In this document: one piece after another, positions 1-11,254 of the stretch
Layout: every line of letters begins with the position of its first letter
How positions within the stretch are numbered: position 1 is the first letter of the stretch
NCBI GenBank assembly: GCA_965153355.1
Contig: OZ231126.1
Span: 1,488,001-1,552,000, forward strand
Reading direction: 5' to 3'
DNA from: Flaccisagitta enflata
Lineage: Eukaryota > Chaetognatha > Sagittoidea > Aphragmophora
DNA length: 64,000 bases
Notes under the pieces: model-generated
What the model saw: only the letters and a program-made list of their open reading frames with translations
What the model was told of the DNA's origin: nothing
Databases searched by the model: none
Program-made: the position numbers and the translations under genes

Positions 1-177
1 GGAAAGAAGGAGTATGTAGCCTGTTGGGCTTGTTTCTTCTTAAAAATTCTGAAAGAGACTGTGGAAACAAGTTGAAATCCATGTACATTGTACTTAGGAC
101 CCCATTAATACTGGAGTATGTCAATCTCGTAAAGTGTTGAAAACAATTAACATGCTCAGCCCCTGAGGTGACGGTAT

Positions 178-1057
178 ACGGTAAGGTCATACAACGAGAA
201 TGTGACACGGTTAGGACATGCTACAAGGTGCAACACGGTAAGGACATACTACGAGAATGTGAAATGGTTTGGCACCATCCGTCCAAACTACCGCCAGGTG
301 GTTTTTAGTATTACTCTGAATTTTCCGCTTTTATTTACTCAGGATGGACTTCCTGAACTAGGATCCAGCTTCAAAGAAATCTTTCTTGTGGCGCTTTTTG
401 AAAAAAATACAAAATTGATAATTTTTCATCTTATAATGCACCCAGGTCTTAGAGGGTTGTTAGAAAACCTTTTTAGATAGCATAATTGAATTCCGGATGA
501 AATTTCGTTTCATTTGATAGGTCGCACTATATATTTTTCAAAAGAGATCAAATTTTCAATTTTTTAGCCACCGTTACTTTTTGTAACGGTGGCTTAAAAA
601 TTAAAAATTTTATTTCTTCTCAAAAATATATAGTGCGACCTATCAAATGAAAGGAAATTTTATCAGGAATTCAGATATGCTATCTAAAAAGATCTTCCAA
701 CAACCTTAAAAATTCTGACTTCAAAATAAGAGAAAAAACAATCAATTTTGGATTTTTTTCAAAAGGCGCCAAAAGAAAGATTTTTTTGAAGCTGGATTCA
801 TGTTCAGGAGGTCCATATTGAGTGAAAACAAGCGGAAAATCCAGAGTAATACTGAAAACCACCTGGCGGTAGTTTGAACGGATGGTGTTGGACATACTAC
901 GAGGTGCAACGCGGTTAGGACATATTACGGGAATGTGACATGGTTAGGACATAGTACAAAGTGCGACACGGTTAGGGCATAGTACCAGAATGTGACACGG
1001 TTTGGACATACTACGAGGTGCAACGCGGTTAGGACAAAGTAGGAGGTGCGACACGTT
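178..1057. repeat. 28-bp tandem array, split by an insertion
   Basis: Diverged units of about 28 bp (GGACATACTACGAG, then GTGCAACGCGGTTA or GTGACACGGTTA) occur three times at 178-272 and six times at 888-1057. They run in the same orientation on both sides of the palindromic element at 273-887, so the element appears to have inserted into an existing array. No coding potential is seen. Confidence 0.75.
273..887. mobile_element. 615-bp palindromic (foldback) element with TTGG target duplication
   Basis: The two halves are diverged reverse complements: CACCATCCGTCC at the left end and GGACGGATGGTG-like sequence at the right, with matching arms inward to a hairpin near 566-595 (AGCCACCGTTAC, loop, GTAACGGTGGCT). 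TTGG lies at both 269-272 and 888-891. Removing the element restores the phase of the surrounding 28-bp array, which supports insertion with a 4-bp duplication. The open frames in the two arms are mirror copies and no transposase is seen. CAC ends with a 4-bp duplication occur in Chapaev-type DNA transposons, but that link is only a guess. Confidence 0.65.
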
Positions 1058-1142
1058 AGACACGTCTCACTCCTTTCCAAAATTGCCTCACAAATTGTGG
1101 CTCCACTTTGGAAGAAGGAGTGATTACAGCCTGTAAACACTC

Positions 1143-1949
1143 GTCTTTTTCTTTTTCTTTTCCTTTTTCTTTTTCTTTTTCTTTTTCTTTTTCTATTTTT
1201 TTTTCTTTTTCTTTTTCTTTTTCTTTTTCATTTTCTTTTTCTTTTTCTTTTTCGATTTCTTTTCTCTCCTTTTTCTTTTAACTTAATCTTTATCTTCATC
1301 ATCATCTTCATCTTCATCATCATCATCATCATCATCTTCTTCTTCTTCTTCTTCTTCTTCTTCTTCTTCTTCTTCTTCTTCTTCTTTATCTTCATCTTTT
1401 TCTTCTTCTTCTTCATCTTCATCTTCATCTTCATCTTCATCTTCATCTTTTTCTTCTTCTTCTTCTTCTTCTTCTTCTTCTTCTTCTTCTTCTTCTTCTT
1501 CTTCTTCTTCTTCTTTTTCTTCTTCTTCTCCTTCTCCTTCTTCTTCTTCTTCTTCATCTTCTCCTGCTCTTCAATCTACCTCAGGTTTTTTTTCTTCTTC
1601 TTCTACTTCTTCTTCTTTTTCTTTTTCTTTTTCTTTTTCTTTTTCTTTTTCTTTTTCTTTTTCTTTTTCTTCTTCTTCTTCTTCTTCTGCTTCTCCTTCT
1701 CCTTCATCTTCTCTTTTTCTTCTTTTTCTTTTTCTTTTTCTTTTTTTTTTTCTTTTTCTTTTTCTTTTCCTTCTTCTTCTTCTCCTTCTTCTTCTTCTTC
1801 TTCTTCTTCTCCTCCTACTTCTTCTCCTCCTTCATGTTCTTCTTCTCCTTCTTCTTCTTCTTCTTCTTTTTCTTCTTCTTCTTCTTCTTCTTCTTCTTCT
1901 TCTTCTTCTTCTTCTTCTTCTTCTTCTTCTTCTTCTTCTTCTTCTTCTT
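1143..1949. repeat. CTTTTT and CTT polypyrimidine tract
   Basis: Blocks of (CTTTTT)n and (CTT)n with CAT interruptions. A 31-bp non-simple segment (CTCCTGCTCTTCAATCTACC and onward) occurs at 1561-1591 and again at 1965-1995, so part of the tract arose by segmental duplication. The Lys-rich and Phe-rich open frames here are repeat frames. Confidence 0.95.
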
Positions 1950-2097
1950 GATATCCTCCCTCTCCTCCTGCTCTTCAATCTACCTCAGGTTTTTCTTCAC
2001 GTTGTTATTGCTCTCTTTTCATCATTTCTATTGCCTCCATTTTGATTCTCTTTGTGCGCTAACAGACTCGTTGTCATCATCAATGTCATTATCATTT

Positions 2098-2103
2098 CAT
2101 CAC

Positions 2104-2166
<63 letters not shown>

Positions 2167-2167
2167 T

Positions 2168-2213
<46 letters not shown>

Positions 2214-2257
2214 ATATTATGATAGTGATAATGATCGTCATCAATGTCATCAATATT

Positions 2258-2354
<97 letters not shown>
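2098..2354. repeat. (CAT)n trinucleotide array
   Basis: An almost pure CAT array with interruptions near 2213-2250. Every frame is open, giving poly-His, poly-Ile, poly-Asp and poly-Met readings; none looks like a gene. Confidence 0.97.
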
Positions 2355-2376
2355 AGCAACTGTTTCAAACTCATAT

Positions 2377-2450
2377 GGTTGAGCCAAAAATGTTGCTTTG
2401 ATTTGTTGTGGAAGAAGGTTGAGCCAAAAATGTTGCTTTGATTTGTTGTG
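2377..2450. repeat. 40-bp tandem duplication
   Basis: The 34-bp segment beginning GGTTGAGCCAAAAATGTTGC occurs at 2377-2410 and again at 2417-2450, with a period of 40. Confidence 0.9.
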
Positions 2451-2525
2451 AAAGCACATGAAAAAGCAGCACATAATGAAAAAAACCAGCACCTTTCTTA
2501 TACACTTATCAAAAATTCAGAATTA

Positions 2526-2598
2526 CAGTGGGACCTCAGGATAACGGTCTTGAAAGGACTGGATATTTTTGAAAAGGGGGACTGTTATCATGAAATTT
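2526..2598 (+). mobile_element. Truncated pogo/Tigger-like 5' end
   Basis: CAGTGGGACCTCAGGATAAC follows a TA dinucleotide and resembles the CAGT..ACC..CG..TAACG ends of pogo/Tigger-type Tc1/mariner elements. It runs into a dispersed repeat at 2599 and no right end is found, so this is a fragment. Confidence 0.45.
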
Positions 2599-2813
2599 AA
2601 CAAGGCCGGATACACGGCTACCCCAGTCGCGTGCGGGTGGGCAGTGGCCTTAATTGAGGTCACTTCATCATTTGGGCAGGTGCAGTGAGGCCAGAGACCG
2701 CAAAAAACAAAAAAAAGTAAAGTGTGACGGACAACAGACGGACCGACGGACAGACGGACCGATAGACAGACCGACAAAGCGGGGTGTAGAGTCGCAAAGA
2801 ACGCGACTAAAAA
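2599..2813 (-). repeat. TAGTCGCG-family dispersed repeat, full copy
   Basis: It reads AACAAGGCCGGATACACGGC at the left and GTCGC..GCGACTAAAAA at the right, with a GACGGACC-rich core. Both ends match the copies at 13377, 30108, 54606 and 55143. On the minus strand it runs from TAGTCGCGT to CCGGCCTTGTT. Confidence 0.85.
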
Positions 2814-3210
2814 TTTTTGTTTTTTCATCATGATATAAAAGATATGAAAAAATATCATATGTTATAGATAAAAAATACAAACAAGAAATTCAAAGGAAAT
2901 TTATAATAGTAATTTTTTATGATATTATTTACTAGTAATTGTTAACCAAGAAAGAAGCAGTGATGACTCTTTTTAGGGATCCAATGTTTTCAGCAACGCT
3001 CTTCTTTCCTACCTTTTTTCTCCATCTCTTTCTTCACCATGATCCCCTCGCAAATATTCCTCTCAGTTTTTTTTTCCTTTTCTCTTTACTTATATATGTC
3101 CTCCCAGCAAATTCCATGGTTTTCCTTTCTATTGTTAGCTTTCCTCATTTCTCATTCCTTTTCACTCTTTTTTTGCGTCTAAATTCAGGTTTTCAGGCGC
3201 CAAACAACCA

Positions 3211-3858
3211 CTCTGTCTCTTTTAACTCTGTCTCTTTTAACTCTGTCTCTTTTAACTCTGTCTCTTTTAACTCTATCTCTTTTAACTCTGTCTGTTGTAA
3301 CTCTGTCTCTTTTAATTCTGTCTCTTTTTAACTCTGTCTCTTTTAAGTCTGTCTCTTTTAATTCTGTCTCTTTTAACTCTGTCTCTTTTAACTCTGTCTC
3401 TTTTCACTCTGTCTGTTTTAACTCTGTCTCTTTTAACTCTGTCTATTTTGACTCTGTCTCTTTTTACTCTGTCTCCTTTGACTCTGTCTCTTTTCACTCT
3501 GTCTCTTTTAACTCTGTCTCCTTTAACTCTGTCTGTTTTAACTCTGTCTCTTTTCACTCTGTCTCCTTTGACTCTGTCTCTTTTAACTCTGTCTCTTTTA
3601 ACTCTGTCTCATTTAACTCTGTCTCTTTTAACTCTGTCTCTTTCAACTCTGTCTCTTTTAACTCTGTCTCTTTTAACTCTGTCTCCTTTAACTCTGTCTC
3701 TTTTAACTCTGTCTCTTTTAACTCTGTCTCTTTTAACTCTGTCTCTTTTAACTCTGTCTCTTTTAACTCTGTCTCTTTTAACTCTGTCTCTTTTAACTCT
3801 GTCTCTTTTAATTCTGTCTCTTTTAACTCTGCCTCTTTCAAATCTGTCAGTTTTATCT
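3211..3858. repeat. 15-bp minisatellite
   Basis: About 42 copies of CTCTGTCTCTTTTAA. The unit is a multiple of three and stop-poor, so several frames on both strands stay open and read as 5-residue repeats. That explains the apparent proteins. Confidence 0.97.
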
Positions 3859-4526
<668 letters not shown>

Positions 4527-4626
4527 CTTTTTAGAAAATACTTAAAAAACTGGTGCCGCAAATTCTCTGAAATCTGGAATAACCACTGACTGCTTGTTAT
4601 GCTGTGCTGTGTTTCATGTTTGCGGT

Positions 4627-4628
<2 letters not shown>

Positions 4629-4714
<86 letters not shown>
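4629..4714. repeat. (GA)n microsatellite
   Basis: A pure GA run 100 bp beyond the TC run ending at 4521. The two are in opposite orientation and could pair as a hairpin. Confidence 0.97.
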
Positions 4715-4719
<5 letters not shown>

Positions 4720-4875
4720 GAAACAGAGAGACAGAGTTATCAAGATAGTTAGTCACACAGACAGAAACACAGTGATAGCGGGTATAAATATTCTCCTCGT
4801 GGCAGAATCTTCTCATATATGAAGTCAAAAGCGAGATTGAATGAGAAAATCTCTATTATCCTATCTTTTGTTGAG

Positions 4876-4988
4876 CCTCTGGAGGATGGGCCAGTTAGAA
4901 GAGCCTTAACTCAGTCTTACATCATTCTCAACTTGACGCCCATAAAGAGCTCTTCAAGCCTCATCAAGAAACGGAGGAGGAGGAAATG
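4876..4988 (+). CDS. Candidate coding exon, unassigned
   Basis: A pyrimidine-rich acceptor (CTATCTTTTGTTGAG) precedes a segment open in only one frame, starting PLEDGPVRRALTQS and ending in SSSSLIKKRRRRK. It closes at an excellent donor, AAATG|GTGAGG. It enters in phase 0 and leaves 2 bases. The next supported exon (7898) needs 1 carried base, so a direct join breaks frame; a missed exon or a different gene is required. The donor is also the first GGTGAGGA of the following G-rich minisatellite, which weakens the case. Confidence 0.3.
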
Positions 4989-5470
4989 GTGAGGATTTGG
5001 GTTGTGAGGACAGGCGTTAGTTAGCAGGGACATGGGCAGGTGAGGACAGGAGTTAGCAGGGATGGGGGTTGGTGAGGACAGGAGTTAGCATGGACAGGGG
5101 TTAATGAGAATAGGAATTAGTTAGCAGGGATGTGGGCTGGTGAAAACAGGAGTTACCAGGGTCGGGGGTTGGTGAGAATAGGAGTTAGCAGGGACAGAGG
5201 TTGGTGAGGACAGGAGTCTGTTTGCATGGATGTGGGCTTGTGAGAACAGGAGTTACCAGGGTTGTGGGTTGGTGAGTTTATTAGTTAGCAGGGACAGGGG
5301 TCGGTGTGGACAGGAGTTAGCAGGGACAAGGGTTGGCGAGGACAGAGATTAGTTAGCAGGGACGTGGGCTGGTGAAGACAGGAGTAAGCAGGGACGGGGG
5401 TTGGTGAGGACAGGAGTTAGCAGGGACAGGGGTTGGTGAGGTCAGGAGTCTGTTGGCGGGGAAGGAGGTG
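4989..5470. repeat. About 32-bp G-rich minisatellite
   Basis: Some fourteen diverged copies of GTTAGCAGGGACAGGGGTTG followed by GTGAGGACAGGA. Many GGTGAG words resemble 5' splice sites. Confidence 0.85.
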
Positions 5471-5609
5471 GATGGAGAGTTGGAGACAGAAGCTGGCAAG
5501 TACTTACGTAATAAACCAAAGATCTCAAGAGCGTTAGTTGGTGAGGCAGAGGGGTTGGTTGGTTAATTGGCTGGTTGTTTGATTAGTACAATAGTAGGAC
5601 TTCTTTGGG

Positions 5610-5743
5610 TTAGGCAGGTCCATAAGTCAGTGGAGTAGATGGACGGGGTTTAGAATGGTGATTTTTTGGAGCCATGGGTTGATGAGGTTGGTGAGGAGGT
5701 GGTTGGAATTTTGACAATGAGGTCATTTGGGCCAATCTAGACT
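5610..5743 (-). CDS. Candidate terminal exon, Pro/His-rich tail
   Basis: On the minus strand a strong acceptor (CTCTTTTTCCCTTTTAG) precedes a stretch whose only open frame reads SRLAQMTSLSKF, then a Pro/His/Gln segment, ending STPLTYGPA and a TAA stop. The frame also stays open upstream through the acceptor. No poly(A) signal is evident shortly downstream and no partner exon was identified. Confidence 0.25.
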
Positions 5744-6225
5744 CTAAAAGGGAAAAAGAGGCAAGAAACGCTTCAGACACTTCCTCCCGCCTTTTCCACA
5801 TAATCAACGCCAACACAACCTCATTTGTCCCAACAAAGTCATTTGCATAATTAAGCAAAAGCAGATAAAAACCAGTCTCGTTTTCTAGAAGAGAAGATAA
5901 ATGGGAAAATTGAGCTCAGAAATGGAACATCCTTGAAAAGGACAGAGAGAGAGAGAGAGAGAGAAAGAAAGAGATGTAAAAACCCAGACAGACACGCAGC
6001 GAAAGAGTCATGAAGTGGGAAAAACGGTTGCTGGGACAAAGGGACAGGCAGACACACAAAGACCGTCCAACATAAATGATGGTCGGACAGACAGTCAAGC
6101 AGACGAACAGACAGACGCATAAGGATTACGCTATTTTGGGTCTGCAAAGGTCCAAGAGGTTATTGAATTTAATCCAATCTTGGATATTTCCATTAGCTGA
6201 TGGAAATACAAATGTATTTTATTTA
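5744..6225. other. No supported gene
   Basis: Holds a short GA/GAAA run (5944-5976) and GACAGACA-rich sequence at 6040-6120 that may be a decayed TAGTCGCG-family core. No convincing exon. Confidence 0.5.
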
Positions 6226-6549
6226 CAGTTGAACTCCGCAATAACGGATGCCAAGGGAGCAACAAATTATAACCATTATAAACCAATATCTGTTATTGCC
6301 ATATAAGAAATTCAAAGAAATACAGTTGAACCCCGCTCTAACGGATCTCAAGGGACCAAAAGTTTTCTTCTGTTATAGGCGGACTTCTGTTATTGCCAAC
6401 AAAGGAAAAAAAGAAATTAACTTGAAGGGACCATGAATTTGTGTCTGTTTTAGGCAGAATTCCGTTGGTGGCGGGTCCGTTAGAGCGGGGTTCAACTGTA
6501 GTATTAAAGATTCTCTATCTGATATGGGCAGATTTTCGTTACTCTGGGA
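6226..6549 (+). mobile_element. Pogo/Tigger-like MITE interrupted by a sibling copy
   Basis: A left end (TA, then CAGTTGAACTCCGCAATAAC) at 6226 and a diverged right portion (GGCAGATTTTCGTTACTC) after 6500 belong to one element. It is split by the complete copy at 6323-6498. The outer copy is more diverged, hence older. Confidence 0.65.
6323..6498 (+). mobile_element. 176-bp pogo/Tigger-like MITE, complete
   Basis: Perfect terminal inverted repeats start CAGTTGAACCCCGCTCTAAC and end with its complement. TA lies directly outside both ends (6321-6322, 6499-6500), as for Tc1/mariner insertions. It is too short for a transposase and would need one in trans. Confidence 0.88.
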
Positions 6550-6619
6550 TCCGGTTTAACATTCATCAAGGTTGATGTTGAGTACTTAAAACCTTCTCAC
6601 CTTCCTCCAGGCCTGTATA

Positions 6620-7209
6620 CTATCTTCACAAATAAAATCTTTCTGCATATCTTAACATACATCTCTGGTTATTTTGGACTAATTCTAAAAAAATTGGTGA
6701 CGAGATTAAAGCTCTGCAAATTTGCAAGCAGTCTGCGCAAATTTCATCTCTCTAACTCAACGCGTTCAAAAGTTATTCAACTTTGAATGAAATATTTCAA
6801 TTTCGCCTTTGCCATTCCACACAATCTTTAAATGATATCACTTCACACTTTTCTTTGTTACTTCTAAACGCATTGAGCTAAACAGATGCGGTTTGCGTAG
6901 ACCGCTTGCAAATTTGAAGGGCTTCATTTATGTCACCTATTTTTCCCTGATTTGTTGAGTCTCTTTAGAGCTTTAAGTAGAAACGTAGAGAAATAGCAGA
7001 TCAAGAAAATGGCGTGAATGGTTTGGGAGAGCATCACTTAAGAGTACCTGAAGAAGATCAAGGAATCGCTACCTGAAAAAATGGCGGCCGTAATTCAGTC
7101 AGGGGATGAACACAAGTATTATTGATTGCCTTGCGATCAACTGGTATTCCTTAACTAGTCAACAAACACGCTCATTTTCGAAGTGGAAAGATTTTTTTTG
7201 TGAAGATAG
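6620..7209. mobile_element. 590-bp TA-flanked foldback element
   Basis: Ends match as inverted repeats (CTATCTTCACAAA at the left; TTTGTGAAGATAG at the right) with TA outside each. Internal inverted segments also match (GCAAATTTGCAAGC near 6716 with its complement near 6915), though off-centre, so the right half has gained about 190 bp. No transposase is seen. Confidence 0.7.
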
Positions 7210-7897
7210 TACATATAGCTGAGTTTTCAAAGGGTCCGGAGATGGGGAGGTAAATCAAAGAGAGAAAAAAGAAAAAAAAAAGAAAATTTGGGGAAAATAT
7301 AACTTTTGACAGTATCAAATCATAAAGACTAGTTAGTAAAACACAATTTAACGCTTTTTAAAACTTAACTACACTGTGTTAGGTTGCAGTGCACCGGAAC
7401 AGCAAATTTGGAAAATCGTTATGCTTGAAATTCTTAATCTCTCTCGAATGCAATATTTTGCATTTCTAAGGACATGGCTCCTTTCTTATAAGTCTTTAAA
7501 AGAGAGCGATGTTTTCAGAAATGCAGATTTATGCATTAAGAGACAGATTAAGAATTTTCTTTTTTTTTTCTCTCAATTTTTCCAACTGATTTTGAACACA
7601 TCAATGATTCTCAATGCAAATAAATAGATAATCTCTACTGAAAATATGATTTCTTTTTAGAATATTATGAATCCATCATTTTTTTTTCTAGAATATGATT
7701 TGACCGTGAAAATTGCCCCTTTATGTGTACCTTGACTTAAAGCTTTATGGAGATGAAAATCATAGATTTTAGAATGCGACGGTCGCGTCGCGGGGAAGAA
7801 AATCAAAGGCAGGTGGGGGGGGGGAAGAATCAAATGCGGGTCAATTACATACACACCTGATTTCTTCTTGTTTCTCCTCTTTTACGTTTTTAAGCAG
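7210..7897 (+). other. Upstream flank or intron of the 7.9-19 kb gene
   Basis: AT-rich with A and T runs and a short G run (7815-7825). No exon with consistent phase is visible. It ends in the pyrimidine tract and AAGCAG acceptor at 7861-7897. Confidence 0.5.
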
Positions 7898-8060
7898 GAT
7901 TCGAGGATTTCCTGAGCATCTCGAGCGGCCGCCGACCTTCGCTGGCGTCTCGAGAGCTGCTCCTGGAAGCATTTCCGGTGGAAGTCGTCGATGCGGCAAC
8001 TTCAAGTCCCCCAAGTCCCTCGACAACGCCAGCACTCAGCAGATCCGTCTCACTCAGACA
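7898..8060 (+). CDS. Exon of unrecognised multi-exon gene
   Basis: A long pyrimidine tract and AAGCAG acceptor end at 7897; the donor is ACA|GTGAGG at 8060/8061. The frame used (first two bases complete a codon) is open and reads FEDFLSISSGRRPSLASREL, then a Ser/Pro/Thr segment ending LSRSVSLR. It leaves two bases (CA) that join the first base of the next exon. A second frame is also open but would enter the next exon at an immediate stop, so phase selects this one. GC content is clearly above the surrounding intron. The Ser/Thr/Arg-rich composition suggests a disordered cytoplasmic region. I do not recognise a domain. The 5' part of the gene is not identified. Confidence 0.6.
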
Positions 8061-8809
8061 GTGAGGATGAATGAGAGAGAGAGAGAGACAGAGAGACAGA
8101 GAGAGAGAGAGACAGAGAGAGAGAAAGGTCATGGTGGACGTCCATAGTCAAGTTTGCTTCTGAACGCGAATGCCGCAGAACATCTCGTTCAGATTCCGAA
8201 AGGCGATTCATTGTCTTCAAGGGGTCTTTTATCTTCTAGTAAGGAAGCTTCTGAGAATCTTTTCGCTTCCAAGTAGTTCAATATAAGCCCACTAAGAAAA
8301 CACACTTTTTCATAGAAAAGTTCTCTATCGAAGAGATATGACTCAAAATCATAAAACTAGATGGTCCATGACAAAAATTTGGCCATGGGTCTTCTATAAA
8401 GTGTGCCCGCCACATACCCCATTTCCCATTATAAAAGATAGAAGGCTCTGCAGACCAAAATCCTCCTGTACATTTCCTATGGGATCTATATACATGATTT
8501 CGAGCAAGATTCCTTGGATAGAGAGCCTCGCCATGAAAAAGCGTTTTTTTATAGTGGGCTATTCAATATCTATTCACATAACAGTCGATATTTCAGCAGG
8601 TCGGGAATTTTTATATCTTTCAAAATCCATGGACACCAAAACCACTCCACTAATAACAATTGGTATAACCAGGCATTCACAGTTCCACATTCGGCCCAGT
8701 TCCAGTCTCAGGCCATTATATTTGGTGATTTTCTCCTGTTCCTTTTTTGGAAACATTGATCGAGAAAGGGGTATCCCAGATAATCTCCACATTTTTCAAT
8801 GATATGACT
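8061..8809 (+). other. Intron sequence
   Basis: Contains short GA/GACA runs and an ATG-initiated 154-codon open frame (8338-8802) with no recognisable domain, rich in Ser, Ile and Pro. I regard it as chance. Confidence 0.5.
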
Positions 8810-8811
8810 TC

Positions 8812-8872
<61 letters not shown>

Positions 8873-9000
8873 CAGAGAAAGATAGAACGACAGACAGAAA
8901 GATGGACAGACATTCAGACCCAACGATATACAGACAGACAGACAAACGGATGTGAAGACCGACGGCCAAAAAGAGGGACAGACAGACAGAGAGAAAGATG
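8810..9000. repeat. (GA)n followed by GACA-rich repeat
   Basis: GA run 8812-8869, then degenerate GACAGACA to about 9000. The Leu/Ser-rich frames on the minus strand are repeat frames. Confidence 0.9.
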
Positions 9001-9646
9001 AACTCGCAGACCAAAACAACGAAAGAAAGGTAACACCTGTACACTTATTATTGTCAAAAGATCAAACAACTGTCAAATCTGAACGGAGATATTTAGCTAC
9101 ATGCCGATTTTTCGACCAGTTAGAGCATGAAAAAATCTTAATTTTGCTCATGAATTTTACTTTGATTTCTTCGATAAAAATCTAATTAGATCAAAAACAG
9201 TAAAAGCATTGCCTCTGCAAATTGTGGCAAAATTACCAGAAAAACCTAATCTTCTTCAGATGCTCACCAAATCTTTATGAAGATAGATAATCAGATGCGG
9301 ATTTCACGACTAAAAAGCTTATGAAAAGTTTTTTATTTTGCCCATAGATTTCAATTGATTTTGAGAAAATGAAGGTTTTCAAAATTCAAACCAAAGTTGT
9401 GGAAAAATTGGAACCTGAGTGTTGCTTGCTAGTTGTCCAGAGGTGATAAAGTACAAAACTAGCAACCAAATTGGAAAAAAGTATAAAAGATAATGTGGGT
9501 CATTATGAGAAATACTCAAATAATATCAAATATCAGAGATTTGCATTGTTTTCCACCAGCATTGGCAAGGTATCTATACTTATATCATTACTGTGACAAT
9601 AATTAGTGGACAGGTGTTAGATAGTAAATAGATAGATAGATAGATA

Positions 9647-10025
9647 ACAGGGTGTGCAAAAAATTTTGCACAGATGCTGAAGCATACAGGATGTAAACAA
9701 GGCCGGATACACGGCCACCAGTTGCTGACGGGTGGGCAGGGGCGGAAATGAGCGTTTCCTCACTTTACGACTTGTGTCCACGGACCAACGGACCGACGGA
9801 CCGACTGACAAACCGACCGATGGACTGACAAAGCCTCTTAAAGAGTTGCGTGTCCGCAACTAAAAACATGCTTTTACTTGGCTCAGTTTTACAAACATTT
9901 TATCATAGTATATAGTTACTGCAGGGATACTTCAATTCAAATTCTATTACAGTAAGCCATCTGTAAGGATAGTTTTTTTGTTTTGTAAGCTTGAGTACCA
10001 GCGCAAATTTTTTTGCACACCCTGT
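9647..10025. mobile_element. 379-bp TA-flanked element inserted in a (GATA)n tract
   Basis: Inverted ends ACAGGGTGTGCAAAAAATTT and its near complement, with TA at 9645-9646 and 10026-10027. The flanks are GATAGATAGATA on both sides, so it split a GATA microsatellite. It contains a TAGTCGCG-family copy (9697-9866), which makes up nearly half its length. This type of end is common in Tc1/mariner-class elements. No transposase. Confidence 0.8.
9697..9866 (-). repeat. TAGTCGCG-family copy, nested
   Basis: Runs from AACAAGGCCGGATACACGGC to GCAACTAAAAAC. It is a subtype with CCTCTTAAAGAGTTGCGTG in place of the CCCGCTTTGT..GTCGCG end. It sits inside the TA-flanked element at 9647-10025, so it inserted later. 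Confidence 0.8.
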
Positions 10026-10162
10026 TAGAAGGATAGATAGATAGATAGAAATATGGATAGTTATATAAACAATATGATCATGAGGGACAATTCTTCATTT
10101 TCAATTCTTTATTTTCTTTTTTTTTTTCAACTCATGATTCAATTTTTTTCCATTCTCCTCAG

Positions 10163-10920
10163 ACGTCGTAGTTGTCCATTCAGCAACACCATCAAACTTC
10201 GACGTCCACTTCCGATTGTCAAGGACGGCGCCAACTCGATCCTCGCTGGCGCTAATTCAGTCCTCACCGGCGCCAATTCAGTCCTCACCGGCGCCACCTC
10301 GGCGTCTGATGCAGCCGCCGCCTCCAAAGTCGAGGATCCCTTGCAACGGCCCGTCAACGACGCCAGCATCGACGTCTTCGTCGACGCCGGAACGCCTTCG
10401 GATCCGGAAGAAGACGACAACGACGGCGGAAATGACGGCGCCGGAAAAAGGAAAGACGGCGATCGGCGCCGAGTCATCAACGCCGATGATCATCGTCCCG
10501 TCAACGGCGATGAAGCAACAGGAGGAGGAGGAGGAGGAGGAGGAGCAGCAGCAGCAGCAGGAGGAGCGGAGATCGACGCCGACCGTCTTCAATTGGGATT
10601 GACGCGTCGATTTCGTTACAGCAGCGTATACGCGCCTTCGTCTTCCGCGTCAACACCGACTTCCGGTTTGGCAGCGCCTATTTCCGGTTACGCTTCCGCT
10701 TCGGCGCCGGGATCCGCCTACGCCTCGCCGCGCGCGTCTTCCACGTTCCCACGAGCGCCGCCACCACCACCTTCATTTGGCGTGTCTTATACGATGCCAC
10801 CGTGCTATGGAGCAGGAGGAGGAGGAAGAGGAGGTGGAGGAGGAGGAGGAGGAGGAGGAGGAGAAGAAGAGGATGGAATGGTGTTTACGTTCAACGAGCG
10901 TGACAGATTGAAACTGCGAG
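10163..10920 (+). CDS. Large low-complexity exon of unrecognised gene
   Basis: Acceptor TTTTTCCATTCTCCTCAG ends at 10162; donor GCGAG|GTAGGC. The exon is GC-rich and open in its frame (1 base, 252 codons, 1 base). It starts RRSCPFSNTIKLRRPLPIVK, then has three GANS(I/V)L(A/T) repeats, an acidic stretch (DPEEDDNDGG), a Gly/Ala run, a Ser/Ala/Pro region with FPRAPPPPPSFG, a poly-Gly run, and ends MVFTFNERDRLKLR. The Gly and Ala runs are coded by GGA and GCA arrays. Nothing resembles a catalytic domain, so a disordered intracellular tail or linker is likely. The apparent Met upstream at 10053 lies in the intron before the acceptor and is not a start. Confidence 0.7.
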
Positions 10921-11254
10921 GTAGGCCAATTCTTATGTGCTCAGTTGACGGTTTTGCAATCTTCTTTCAGATTTTTGTGGTCAGGACTGAATCCATTACA
11001 ACTCCGAGATTTTTGCCAATCGAAAGCGCTCATTTGAAAACAAACTGTCCCACATTGGAAATGGTACTCTCGTTTTCCTAAGCAAATTGTAATTTTTTTT
11101 CCCTTTCTACTGTAGATTTAGTTGTCTGATGTTATTGTCTGATCTGTGTTTACATGTTAAGCACGAATAAAAGCTCATATATATATAAGGGGAACCCAAA
11201 GCTCATCTAGTTCTATGCACTCTTTACTGTAACCTACACTTGTTTTATTAACAG

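Noticed and set aside
202-895. Two similar 70-90 codon frames on opposite strands, looking like a duplicated small gene
   Set aside because: They are mirror copies in the arms of the palindromic element, with no start or composition evidence.
2599-2813. TAGTCGCG family as a tRNA-derived SINE or a Helitron
   Set aside because: No convincing A/B boxes, no TC start, and the GCGACTAA end fits CTRR only loosely. Left as an unclassified repeat.
3211-3858. CRISPR-like regular array
   Set aside because: Direct tandem 15-bp units without spacers; a plain minisatellite.
8338-8802. 154-codon ATG-initiated frame
   Set aside because: No domain, no splice signals, ordinary AT-rich codon use, and it lies in an intron of the supported gene.
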